DNA of 64,000 bases from Phytophthora hibernalis. Its lineage: Eukaryota > Oomycota > Peronosporomycetes > Peronosporales > Peronosporaceae. Shown piece by piece: positions 32,956 through 42,867 of this stretch. Both the position numbers and the translations under genes were made by a program. Where the stretch lies: assembly GCA_012656075.1 (NCBI GenBank), contig JAAKBF010000210.1:62001-126000 (forward strand), read 5' to 3'. Numbering within the stretch: the first letter of the stretch is position 1; each line of letters starts with the position of its first letter. A model generated the notes under the pieces. The model was given only the letters and a program-made list of their open reading frames with translations, did no database searches and was not told the DNA's origin.

Positions 32956-33079
32956 TATTATCTTATTACTATATATCAAGTCAGATAATTCAAAACTTTT
33001 CGCAAAAATAGATCAAACTATATACTTGAGTCAAAAGCTTACAGAAGATGTGTCTCTATCAAAATTATTTACAAGCTAA

Positions 33080-34166
33080 CTATGACTCATTTTTTAAACC
33101 CCAGTACTCCTTTTCAAGAGTTAATCTCCTGTTTTTGTTAACCAGCCGCAGATTATCTTGTGGCTCCCAGGAGTCAGGTTCATTACCCAGCCATCTCACC
33201 AGATATTTGTACTTTCCAGAGCGTATCTTTTTGTGATCCAAGATCTTCTCCGCCTCAAGAATATCGCCTCGATTAATAGTAGCATCCGTAGTCTCTGATT
33301 TAACCATTTTAAGATCATTTGGTGCCTTGTAGAGAGTATGACCATTTTTGAGCGGATTTGGACTCGGTATCCATCAATTCCAACGATTGTATAGACAGCT
33401 TTGCTCCATCGAGCAGCTTCTTTATCAAATGTCTGCTTCTTAAGTCGATATAGCACATTTGCTCCGACTTTGAACTCATTCTCAACTCTCTCTGCTTCAC
33501 CTTGATTGTGTTCCAGCTCTGACCCGATGACTTTACCTTTGGCCTCGTTTGGGGTCATTTTAATCGAGCGATGAAAGGTGCTATTATAGTTTTCAATAAC
33601 ATCGCTGATGAGCTTTTGCGTAATCCTCTTGGGGGCATTTTAGTTAGTCTCTGCTTCAAAGTCCTGTTGAATCGTTCGATTTTGCCCATGGTTCCGTGAT
33701 CACCAGGCTCATTGTTGTAGTGCTCAATGTTCTTACTTTGGAAGAATTCTTGAGCCTGTGAGTTCATGAACTCGCTTCCATTATCGCTTGTCAGGATGTC
33801 AACTGTGTGAAGGTGGACAAATGCTTTAAGCGCTGCTAACACAGTTGCTGCCGTCTTGTTTGATAAGAGCTTTGCGTATCCCAACCTTGAGTTAATGTTG
33901 ATAGCAGTCAAAATTGGGCGTTTCTCCCAAAACGCAAGATCCATTTGCCACGAATTGGGGTTGTATGAAGCTATTTTGAAGCCATCAAATCGCTTCTTCT
34001 GATCCTGAAATCGCTGAATATCGGGCTGGTTAGCATACCAGTCCTTTACAATTTTGATAGTAATCTTAGGGTCTAACTCCTTTGCCTTCTGATACAGAGC
34101 TTGAGTGCCGATAAAACCGGTTTTGGGATCATAGTAGAGTTTTTTTAGTAGATCTTGAGAAGACAT
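33080..34166 (-). CDS. Polinton rve integrase with C-terminal chromodomain, two frame changes
   Basis: The catalytic core has D76 (WQMDLAFW), D128 (TSDNGSEF) and E164 (GKIERFNRTL), with 35 residues between the last two: a complete DD35E. A frame change at 33631-33635 is followed by the core end and an SH3-like segment (NVLYRLKK). A second change at 33345-33349 leads into a chromodomain (YKYLVRWLGNEPDSWEPQDNL). Both changes sit on five-base homopolymers. The enzyme integrates the element making 6-bp duplications; the chromodomain probably tethers it to methylated histone H3. CTATAT lies at 34171-34176. Confidence 0.92.
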
Positions 34167-34214
34167 GATCCTATATTTAGAAGAAAAAAATAAGCATCAG
34201 CTCGATACATACCC

Positions 34215-37200
34215 TTAGACATTCAGCGGAATCGTTGAAAAACCATCCGACATTACCTGGCGCTTATCAAAGTAGTAATTGAGCGCTGTTTTGGTTTGAG
34301 TATAGGTAATGATCGATTTGGTTTCTTTCGATAGTCTGAAACCCTTGTTAGTACCCCGAAGTGTGATACGGTTCCGTATAACTGTCTCAAAAACGTTTGG
34401 GTTAAGTACATCAACATTGCGACCACGTCCCTGCTGTACACCCTTAGCACTGACTTTGACCTTGTGCTCCTCGTCCGGTAGATAGCAGATGTAGTTCTTG
34501 GAGGATAATGAGACCATTGCATCACCTCGCCACTCTTCCTTGAATAGTCCAGGCGTGCGGCGATCGAACTTGGCTACCTCAGCGTTGTAGTCTCGCGGGA
34601 ACCACTCAAACTTATGCTCATCGAAGTGATCACGAAGTTCAGGCTTGATGCATTCTTTGAATGGGTTCTCGCAGCTGAACGCAATATATCCACTGTCCGT
34701 GTCCATCTCCTGATATTGAAAGTCTGAATGATCAAAGTAAAAGTCGATGCAGTCATAGTAAAACTGAAGCATGCGTAGCTTAGCGAGCTGATAGATAGCA
34801 ATCGATAAATGGATCGGGTTCTTGTTGTTGAGGCGGCGCTTTTTATCGTAATCTCACAAGAATCATTAAGCTCCTCCAACCCGTGGAACGTAAAGTGTTC
34901 GATCTTGCTCTTAATAGCTTTGTCGTTCGACTCATACTTGACCACTTTGTGCTTGCTCATATCCATCCCAGATCGACCGAAAGCACTGTTGCCTACAAGT
35001 TTCATCATCTCAGCAATCATCGCCTTCGACTTATAAACATCACCCTCTCGCCGGGCGTTTGATACAGCCTCCATAAAAGGAGCAAAAGCCTTGTGGGAAT
35101 TCGCTTTGATGAAGCTGTAAGTCTTAGTGATCTCCAAACCATGAGAGAGATACCACTTGAGCAAAGGTGCGTATATAAGAATCTTTTCACCAAAGTAGCT
35201 ACCTATCAGCTTACGAGCTGGTTTTGCTCGGCTTTGCTTACGAGCCTCGTTGTACTTGTACATGTGATGACCAATGACACTCTCATCACCACAATCGATT
35301 AGCGTGTTCTTGAAGATGGGGGTCATCTCTGACAAGTAGTCTTTGAAGTGCTCTGGTGTGCGAATATCACACTCGAGGAAGCCGAAAATCTTATCAGCAA
35401 CGATGTCCCCGACAATGCCGTCATAAGTCTCGATCGTAGTCAATCGTCCGCATGGCATCTCATTACCAAGTGCCCATAGGTATAGAGCGTTAGCATCGTA
35501 TCCGATTATTTTCTTACAGATCTTACCACCGCGAATTTTCGTCTCATTGCGCTTAGCGTAGCGATTGAAGATAATAGATGGGCCTCCAGCAATGTTGGCT
35601 TTCATCTTAGCGTAGATGTCCTTTTCCTCCTTATCAATGCTATACACCAATCTGTCCGAGTTGAACTCAAGCAACTTTTTATAGCGGAGTCCCTTGAGCG
35701 ACATGTCCTTACGCACGGTGTTGCACTTGATACAGCTGACCAAAACGTTGCCATTGATGTGTCCAAGCTTGTTGTTGATACGGTCTGCTGAAGAGGTATC
35801 GACGGTCAGCTGGCAGTAGCTTAAACCACACAGATACGTTTGCTTTTGCAGTAATGTATCCAAGTGATCACGTGTCATACCAAATTCCCGCTTTGCCTTA
35901 GCATCCTGACTCTTGTAGCCGCCCATACGCTGAGCTGGAAATTGGAATGCGTACGCCTGGAATTTCCAAACCTGTCAGACCGTGGGCATTGATGATTTTT
36001 GCAGAAGCGACTTATACTTATCGACATTGTACTGTTGAATCTTCACCGATACATCACCAATGTATTTGAACATATCCATAAGCAACATCTTTGGATCGTC
36101 ATTTACAAAACAACGCACCACCTCGGTTAAGCAATCAGCTATGGATACAGACACCGGAATGTGTTCGTTCGTGAAGACAGTATTCTCCCCGTGTTGAGTC
36201 GCGGTAGGCTTAAGGATTGCCTCAAAGTCATAAACAATGAAGTGGTCGATGTATTGATTGGCATCCTTAATGGAATACTTTGTAAGCAGTGATCGGATCG
36301 CGTTAGGTGCTGGCTTGTAGATAGTTGGCTCAGCGGAGAAGCTCTCAATATTCACAAGCTCGCACTGATTTTTCTTGTGATTTTTAAGTCTTTCACCGCT
36401 CACGAAAATCATTTCACACTTGGGGCACTGATACTTAGACTGAAGCATATCGATACTCTTGATGTAGAGAGCGTGATTCTCGTGTGATAGTATATCCATA
36501 GCTTCATACCCTTATCCGACCTACGAATGCTTTCAACATTTCCGGTAGCTACATCCATGCTATATACGTTAATACCGAGTTGGAAGCAGTCCTCAACCTC
36601 ATCGAGCTGTAGTAGGTCAATAGGCTTGAAGCTCCTAAATAGACTCAAAGAATACTTAATCCCCTTAAAAGAGCAGTAGCGCTTGAATGCATCCTTCACC
36701 TGAGCCTGGATTCTGCGAGGATCCTTCTTGGTGCTCTGGAAGGTGTGCCAGGCGCTGCCGTGGAAGACGCACTTGTTGTTGGTCTTAGGGAAGTTGGTTA
36801 CATGCTTGTTTCCGCGGATAACCTTAGGAATAACAGCGTCACTATCCCCAAGAGCATGGTCGCGATGGTAGACGAAAATCTTGAATGCAGTGATCGCCTT
36901 AAGCTTATATCCGGAGCTGGGGTAGTTCAGCTTGTCAGCCAACTCCATAGACCGGATTTCCGAAATCACCTTCTTTTGAATATCCGCCTTGCTGTTGATT
37001 GCGACAGGCTTATTGAATACATAAGTGTTGGCGAGATTCGGGTAGAAGTCATCAGGATCAGTCTTGCTCACAAGTTCGTACCCGAGAGCAATATTTACCT
37101 TAAAAGCACTTGCCTGAGTCGAAAGAACGTTATCGAGCTTATCGTAGAAATCAGTAGCCTCGATACCCTCATATAGGTGTGATTCCATGTGATTACCAGT

Positions 37201-37332
37201 GTAAAAACGGTAGTTGGGATCAGCCTTGTAGTCAGGCGACATATGCTTCTCAAGGGTTTCAAATGAAACATTGTACTGCTTAGCCACTAATTTCTTGTTG
37301 ACTGAACGTGAAATGTTGCTAACATATACCAT
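34215..37332 (-). CDS. Protein-primed family B DNA polymerase with HNH-like insert, frame-broken
   Basis: About 1040 residues over four segments. The N-terminal 300 residues precede a C2H2-like finger (YQCPKCEMIF). The exonuclease Exo I motif is IVYDFEA. A Cys/His segment (DRINN, GNVLVSCIKCN) resembles an HNH module. The polymerase motifs are A, GYDANALYLW; B, KLVGNSAFG; and C, MDTDSGY. Frame changes at 36509-36511, 35996-36000 and 34840-34844 fall on homopolymers; another indel lies near 35963. This enzyme replicates the linear element from a terminal protein primer and is the Polinton hallmark. No ATATAG box is obvious upstream. Confidence 0.93.
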
Positions 37333-37573
37333 CTTACCAGTTCTACCTCTAACCTTAAAGCAACTGTTATTACCAATTTATTTTCAGCCATAACTACCCC
37401 ATTTGACGGCTTGGATATTTAATCTCTTTAATCCTGCGAGTTCGTATGCAAACATATTGCCTATATATCTTTGACTAAATTAATCTTGTGAGAATCGACT
37501 TTATAATTATTGGACCTTGTATCAGGATCGACTTTATATTAGGGCTGACTTTATATCTGAGAAAAATTAAAAA

Positions 37574-37769
37574 TCAGTTAAGTTCGCTTTGCTTAAGTTC
37601 GGATTTACTTAAGTATTTCTTCTTCTTACGAGCACGAATTTTTCGCGATTCTTCTCATCATATTCTCGCTGCTTAGCCAGTCGCGTTTCCTTGTTTTCAG
37701 ATAGTACCGCTTTTGACCGGCTTTGATTCGCTCTTTGTTAAGTTCGTATTGATCGGGTGAGTATGTCAT
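37574..37769 (-). CDS. Small Lys/Arg-rich protein, frame-broken
   Basis: ATG at 37769 gives MTYSPDQYELNKERIKAGQK. After one or two frame changes (one at the five-base run 37640-37644) it continues as a very basic helix rich in Arg, Lys and Glu, ending at 37574. The repeated EKNRxKIRARK style occurs in DNA-binding leaders of homing-endonuclease and AP2-type proteins in algal viruses; I only note the likeness. AATATAAAG directly precedes the ATG. Confidence 0.45.
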
Positions 37770-37855
37770 CTTTATATTCTATTAACTTTATATTTGTCAG
37801 GATGAAAAAATTATGATAAAAAGCAATTTATTAGTGATGCATGCCGAAGGGAGAA

Positions 37856-39150
37856 TCAGCTGAAATAACTCAACGTGGGAATAGATCGAGTGACCTGCCG
37901 AGCCACAGCACGCGCCATCTCAATGTCGGGACCTAACATACTGGCGATGTCATAGTATCGTTCGATGCTCTCACGAATCCCGCTGCCACTAGCCTCTGCG
38001 ATAGAGGGCAAGACCCGAGATAGCTTCTGTCGCTTCACAGGTTCTTGGAAGCACGGAAGGCTGATCTCTGCGCCAGCACTCGGTGACTGATTAAGTAGAG
38101 TCCTAATCACCGCGAACGCCTCGCTGGGATCACGTAGAGTCACTGATCGAATATTACCGTGGTTGTTGATCGTATCGGAGACCCAGAAAAACTGCCAATG
38201 ATCAGTCAAGTCGGTCAAGAGCGCCATCACGGGTTCATCGACGAGAACATCCAGGGCTATCAATTCTGACAAAGCCTGAGAGATGGCGCGTTCTTTCACC
38301 TTTCTCTTCACTTCGATGAGCAATCTCACGCCAGGCAGCATCCCCAAGTCGAGCGGGTTCTCCAAGACGAGATCACTCAGTATGATCATGTCCGTGCGTC
38401 CAACAAGTTCGATGTTATGACCAGGATTTCAGCCTTGAGGATATCTTTCCCTTTTTCCACACCGTACACGCAAAGCCTGTTCCTCGTGAGCACATCACCG
38501 ATGTTGATTTCCACATACGCGCGATATCGTTCACGTTGCTGTTCCTCGGTGAGCGCGATATTCTGCCCACGTTCATCGCTAATGCTTTCCCACCTGAACG
38601 GTGCAGCATGCGTCAGGTCCCCAGTAGCGAATCGAACCGCGCGGGTAGCTTGCAACCGAACATTCAATTCAGTCAGAAGCGTCGAACTCGCGCTTGAGTG
38701 GCGATATACCTTGCGTTTGCCCAGCACAGTCTGCTCGTACATCTTGTCAACCTTTTCGACGAGTTGATCAATCTTGGAAGTCTCGCTCGCTGAACCAACT
38801 GCACCATCCGGAACCACCACCAGCACGTGAACTACATCTTCTCCTAGCGAAACACCAGGGCCGAAAAGGTTCCGCTTGCTTAGTTTCCACGACGAACGCA
38901 GGTGCAAATACGATGAAGTATCGATTTCGCTCTGAAGCAACGTGTCCAGGTCTTCGTTGTCGGACAGCCACGCGCCTTCCGCCGTCTTTGCCAGGAACAG
39001 CTGCAGGTTCTTCGCGTCGACATCCTTCAGGTCGTTTTTGTTTTTCCTCCATATTGCGTCCTTCAAGTCATCCACCGAGTCACTCTCGTCCACGCGCACC
39101 GAGAAGGCGCTTCCCGCCACACCAATGATCGCACAGAAGAGCTTCACCAT
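37856..39150 (-). CDS. CRN: Crinkler (CRN) effector with REase-like C-terminal domain, frame-broken, Polinton cargo
   Basis: The ATG at 39150 starts MVKLFCAIIG, the canonical CRN header. LFLAK is at residues 51-55 and HVLVVVP at 108-114, marking the conserved ubiquitin-like header and the boundary to the variable effector domain. The C-terminal part (38389-37856) has LLIEVKRK and QALSELIAL, fitting the E-x-K core of the PD-(D/E)XK nuclease fold found in many CRNs. The frame changes at 38386-38389. CRN proteins are delivered to host nuclei and often cause cell death. The earlier in-frame ATG at 39303 is not used, in my view, because family similarity starts at 39150. The gene is GC-richer than its Polinton neighbours. 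Confidence 0.9.
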
Positions 39151-39171
39151 CTTTCCTCGAGGCGGCGGATT

Positions 39172-39185
39172 CTGGAATGAGGGGA
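39172..39185 (-). promoter_or_regulatory. Oomycete initiator-like element of the CRN gene
   Basis: On the minus strand CCCCTCATTCCAGA lies 22-35 nt before the ATG and matches the oomycete Inr core (TCAYTYY). The viral-type genes of the element lack this and use an ATATAG-like box. Confidence 0.5.
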
Positions 39186-39320
39186 GAGAATTTCTGGCGT
39201 ACTTAAGCGGAAAAGCAGGCGTGTCACATAGACTACTCCGCTGCTCTGAACTATTCCTTGCGGTAAAAATACTGCCGGCGTAATGTTCTATTGCTTTTAA
39301 CAATATAGTTTGAATGTTGT

Positions 39321-39497
39321 CAGTCGAGCGGTTCTAAAACTACCGTAAGATCCAAAAGACGTGGCTTTCGCTCTCAGGTGGTCGAGAGGACGCGTCGCTG
39401 AAAGCCATCCTGACCACAAAGAAGATTCCAGGAATGTTCTGGATTGTAAATTACGGTAAGGAAAAACTGCCGGCGTAATGTTCCAAGTATTACTACT
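39321..39497 (-). repeat. Polinton right terminal inverted repeat
   Basis: This is the reverse complement of 22250-22425 with scattered substitutions; it ends GTATTACTACT. A shorter, partial copy (CTGCCGGCGTAATGTTC) sits just inside at about 39258-39289, suggesting an earlier duplication of the terminus. Confidence 0.9.
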
Positions 39498-39503
39498 GGT
39501 GTT
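39498..39503. repeat. Polinton target-site duplication, right (GGTGTT)
   Basis: Exact copy of 22244-22249. The following bases (TGCAAACATTTTTGTCTG) continue the dispersed repeat interrupted at 22249. Confidence 0.92.
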
Positions 39504-39772
39504 TGCAAACATTTTTGTCTGTTTGTGGTTCCTGTCGTTCTAAACAAGAGCTAACGTTAGGATGAATTCCGCAGCATTTTCGACATTTTCGCCAGCAATT
39601 CAATCCTATATTCTCAATTTCAATCTTTCATACTCTTTTTGGAAACTATAAATCCCTTGGTTTTGAGTCCATCCTTCATCCGTCATCTCACTGGTCGAAC
39701 CCATTCCGATCTGCCATTCCCCAAATTGCGTTGCACCCCTTAAGTGCCAACCATCTACAGTAAGACTAAGAA
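39504..39772. other. Repeat remainder and kinase 2 upstream region
   Basis: 39504-39560 continues the split dispersed repeat. The rest is short intergenic DNA before the kinase ATG at 39773; CTCATTTTTCC-like initiator sequence was not seen. Confidence 0.5.
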
Positions 39773-41334
39773 ATGTCAGGTCTCTGTTCGCTCGTGGCCA
39801 CATTCGTGGTGCCAGGCGTGGGAGGTCTCATCGTGGAGGTGCTGGGCAACATCGTGGCGCTGTGCCAAGAGCTGGAGGAGAACGAGGCCATGTGCACATC
39901 CGTGTTCAAGCGTCTGCAGTTCGTGAGCGAGGAGCTCTCCAAAATCTCGGACGAACAGGCCATGCGCCAGAACCACGTGCTCTTCATGTATGGCGACACG
40001 ATGGGCAAGTTCCTCAAGTTCCTGCAGAAACAGGCCAAGAAGAGCTTCATCAAGCGCCTGGCGAGCAACCGCAAGGTCGTGGACGCCATTCGCGACTTCA
40101 ACGAAGACATCGACGAGTTGTACAAGCTGCTGAATCTCGTGCATATGCAGGAGATGGCCACGTGGCGACGGGAGTGGGACGAGGACAGACGTCAGCAGGA
40201 GCAAATGCTGCTGAGTATTGCTGCCAACCAGCAGCGCATCCACGCAGACATGCAGAGCAAAGACAGCAACTTGGTCGAGGGCTTGGCCATGCTGAAGTTT
40301 GAAATGACCCACAAGAAGGCACAGAACTCCATGGCCACACTGGCCATGATGAAGCGGACGTTCAATAAGATCACGAGGACGTCCGGAGCCAAAGTGCCCG
40401 CCGTGCCCGAGTGGTTCATCAGCAGCGACGACGTGGAGTTCGACGCCAAGGAGTCGTTCGACTGCGGCTCCTACGGGGCCGTGACGAGGGGCACGTGGGG
40501 CAAAGGAGCCAAGGTCGTGGTCAAGTCTTTGCTCATGGACGACGACCAGGCCAAGGAGTCGTTCTTCAAGGAGGTGGAAGTCTGGAGGAGGCTCAACAAC
40601 CCGCACGTGGTGGAGCTCTTTGGCGCGTGCCATGTGAGCACACCAGCCTTCTTCGTGTGCGAGGACGCCATCCACGGCAACTTTGCTGACTACTTTGTGG
40701 AAGACAAGAGCGAGATCTGGAAACTCTTCTGTGAGGCGGCCATGGGACTGGACTACATTCACTCGCAGAAGGTGGTGCACGGAGACTTAAAGTGCAACAA
40801 CATCGTGATCGGAGCTGATGACAAGGCAAAGATCTGTGACTTCGGCTTCTCGTACATTCGAACCCAGTCGGTGGGGCTCAGTAAGAAGGCGCAGACGGAC
40901 ACAGTGCGCTGGAAGGCGCCTGAGTGTTTGATGCCCATGGGGGACACAGTAGACGCAACGATCAACCCACGGTTCGCGTCGGACATTTACTCGTTTGGAA
41001 TGTGCATCATCGAGGCGTTCTCAAACGAGCCACCGTTCGGACTGGATGATGATGAGGCCATTCTAGAGAAGGTGTTCTCGGGCGAGCCTTATCCTCGTCC
41101 GGATGGCCTGGCTGATGAAGAGTGGGAACTCGTGAAGAGACTCACAGACCCTGACTGGCAGCAGCGCATGAGTCTATCGTCTGCCATTTCGGAGCTGAAG
41201 GTGTTTACGGAGAGGGAGAAGGAGCGCAACAACGTAGACAAGACTGATCGCGCGTGTGCTGGCTGCAGTGCCAAGGTAGGGGTAGAGTTCTCTTTTGCGG
41301 AGCTTGTGGACACCCCGTCGCGGCTTCAGCATGA
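39773..41334 (+). CDS. TKL-type protein kinase with N-terminal helical region and C-terminal zinc ribbon (copy 2)
   Basis: Close paralogue of 19516-21086 along its whole length. It shows CGSYGAV (glycine loop), VVVKSLL (beta-3 Lys), HGDLKCNN (catalytic loop near residue 336), CDFGFSYIR and WKAPECLM. Before the end it has CAGCSAK; a frame change at TTTT 41293-41296 moves the second Cys pair (CGACGHP) into another frame ending at 41334. The open frame otherwise runs to 41350 with an unrelated tail. Without the Polinton the two kinases would lie about 1.4 kb apart, so the element inserted between tandem duplicates. Confidence 0.9.
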
Positions 41335-42867
41335 GATTGTTGTAAGGTGATGGTACAATTTGCGTAATACCAGTGATACATAGCTACCATTTCGTGGGTT
41401 GCTGTTTTTCGGGTTTCTTCGAGTGCATGATATGAATAGCTGTAACAGTGCCGATGGCCAACGGAAGGGAAAGCGTTGGCTTATTCAAGGAGTTATTGAC
41501 CTCATAAAGCCCGAATGAAGTACTGAATGCTGTTTTCCGTTCCGATTGAGTCAGGTACCGTTCCGACTTCCCTACACTTTCCGACAATTAGGATAATGGG
41601 AAACAAAACGCACTTGACTGGATAATATTAAATGAAACATGTTTTAACTGAAAGTGCGATTCCATGAATAGCATTACGGGTAATAAATAGGGAAAACAGG
41701 TACCATTATTAATAAGTATCACGATTGTCAAGTACATGTATTCATTATTCATGCGGGTTGATCGAACGGGTACTGGTAGGTGGCCGACCGGCGGATCCGT
41801 CAATAGCGGGACTTGAACGGCCAGTTCGAGCACCGTGACGATGTATGGTGGAGCGCGTCGTCCGGCTCGAGCGGATCTGTGTCACTTGCGAGCAGCCTGT
41901 CGGCGGGCGGGTCGACGGGAGCACGGGGAGAAGGGTCTACACCGTTGAGGGACATTGGCGCGTCTGTGACCACTATGAGCGGCGCGGCATGGCGACCTGC
42001 AGGCTGCAGTACAGCGGGTCGATATTGCTGACCACGGGCACGGTGGATTGGTCTGGCGTGCTGAACCTGAGCAGCAGCAGCGAATCTGCCGGGTACCTGG
42101 CAACCTGCTGCTGAGCAGCGGCGCGAGCTCGGGCTGCAAAAACTCTCCAGGTTGGGCCCCGCCACCGTCTTGATGCCGAACCCACCCACGAGATGGATTT
42201 CTTCTCTTCTGTGCTAGACGGCGACGCGTTACACTGCCTCGACTGACGCTGCTTGATGCCCTGCCCGCACACTCGGCCCCCTCACCGCGGCCTCAGCCAG
42301 CGTCTTCACGGCTTGGGCCGACTGTACACTACTGGCGCAGTCTCCTAGCGCGTTGACGCTCCCTTGGCGCTTGAGCGGCTGACTGCTGCTAGCCCACTTG
42401 GGTACGGGGCGGCAGCAGAACACGAGGCCTCGCTTGTGGGGCCGTTCCAGCCGCAGCAGCTTGCAGGTGGCGCGGCCGTCCGCCGGTGGCACGTGTCGTC
42501 AGTCAGATCGTCAGAGCTCTTGTGAAGTGTCTGCCATCCAGCCAGCCAGCCCCTACTCTATAAATCCTAAGTGTCGGAACGGAATATTTTCCAAATATGT
42601 TTTTGACTTGGGTAGAGCAAAGGGATACACATATTGTGTCAAGACTTCCGACAAATATTTGACGGAAAGTGTCGGAATCTTTATCCTACCCCTAGCTATC
42701 CTAATTGGCCAAAATACCTGTTTATAGTGCTGTAATTGGTTGAAATAACGACCATGGCAAACATCTGACAATCCTACCATGTTATCTGACGGAAAGGCGC
42801 GTTTATTCATCCATATATGCACGAGTGACACCCAAATGAAAAGAGCCAGCCTTAGCGTGTATACGTA
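41335..42867. other. Intergenic, GC-rich block at 41800-42500, no gene assigned
   Basis: Overlapping frames on both strands (for example 42229-42492 minus with CKLLRLERPHKRG) occur in the GC-rich block, but none shows a recognisable domain. The composition suggests an old host exon or pseudogene. The flanks are AT-rich. Confidence 0.35.

Larger units (their letters stand above)
22250..39497. mobile_element. Maverick/Polinton element, 17.2 kb, carrying a Crinkler gene
   Basis: Both ends are inverted repeats beginning AGTAGTAATACTT and ending with its complement, with AG/CT termini and a 6-bp target duplication. Inside are protein-primed PolB, DD35E integrase, packaging ATPase, adenovirus-like protease and capsid-type genes, the full Polinton hallmark set. 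Removing the element and one GGTGTT recreates a sequence closely matching the related repeat at 2908-2965. The gene block is AT-richer than the flanking kinases. It could make virions in principle (inference). A Crinkler effector gene lies inside the right end. Confidence 0.95.

Noticed and set aside
37333..37573. Additional gene between PolB and the small basic ORF
   Set aside because: AT-rich with no frame of useful length; only short direct repeats of the form GACTTTATA are seen.
39151..39303. N-terminal extension of the Crinkler from ATG 39303
   Set aside because: Family similarity begins at MVKLF (39150), and the initiator-like element lies between the two ATGs.
22250..39497. Polinton as a simply decayed fossil
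   Set aside because: Breaks are almost all single-base homopolymer losses and host genes show the same; a few true stops (27792, 24501, about 22729) remain unexplained.
41800..42500. GC-rich block as a coding gene
   Set aside because: Overlapping frames on both strands look equally plausible and none has a recognisable motif.
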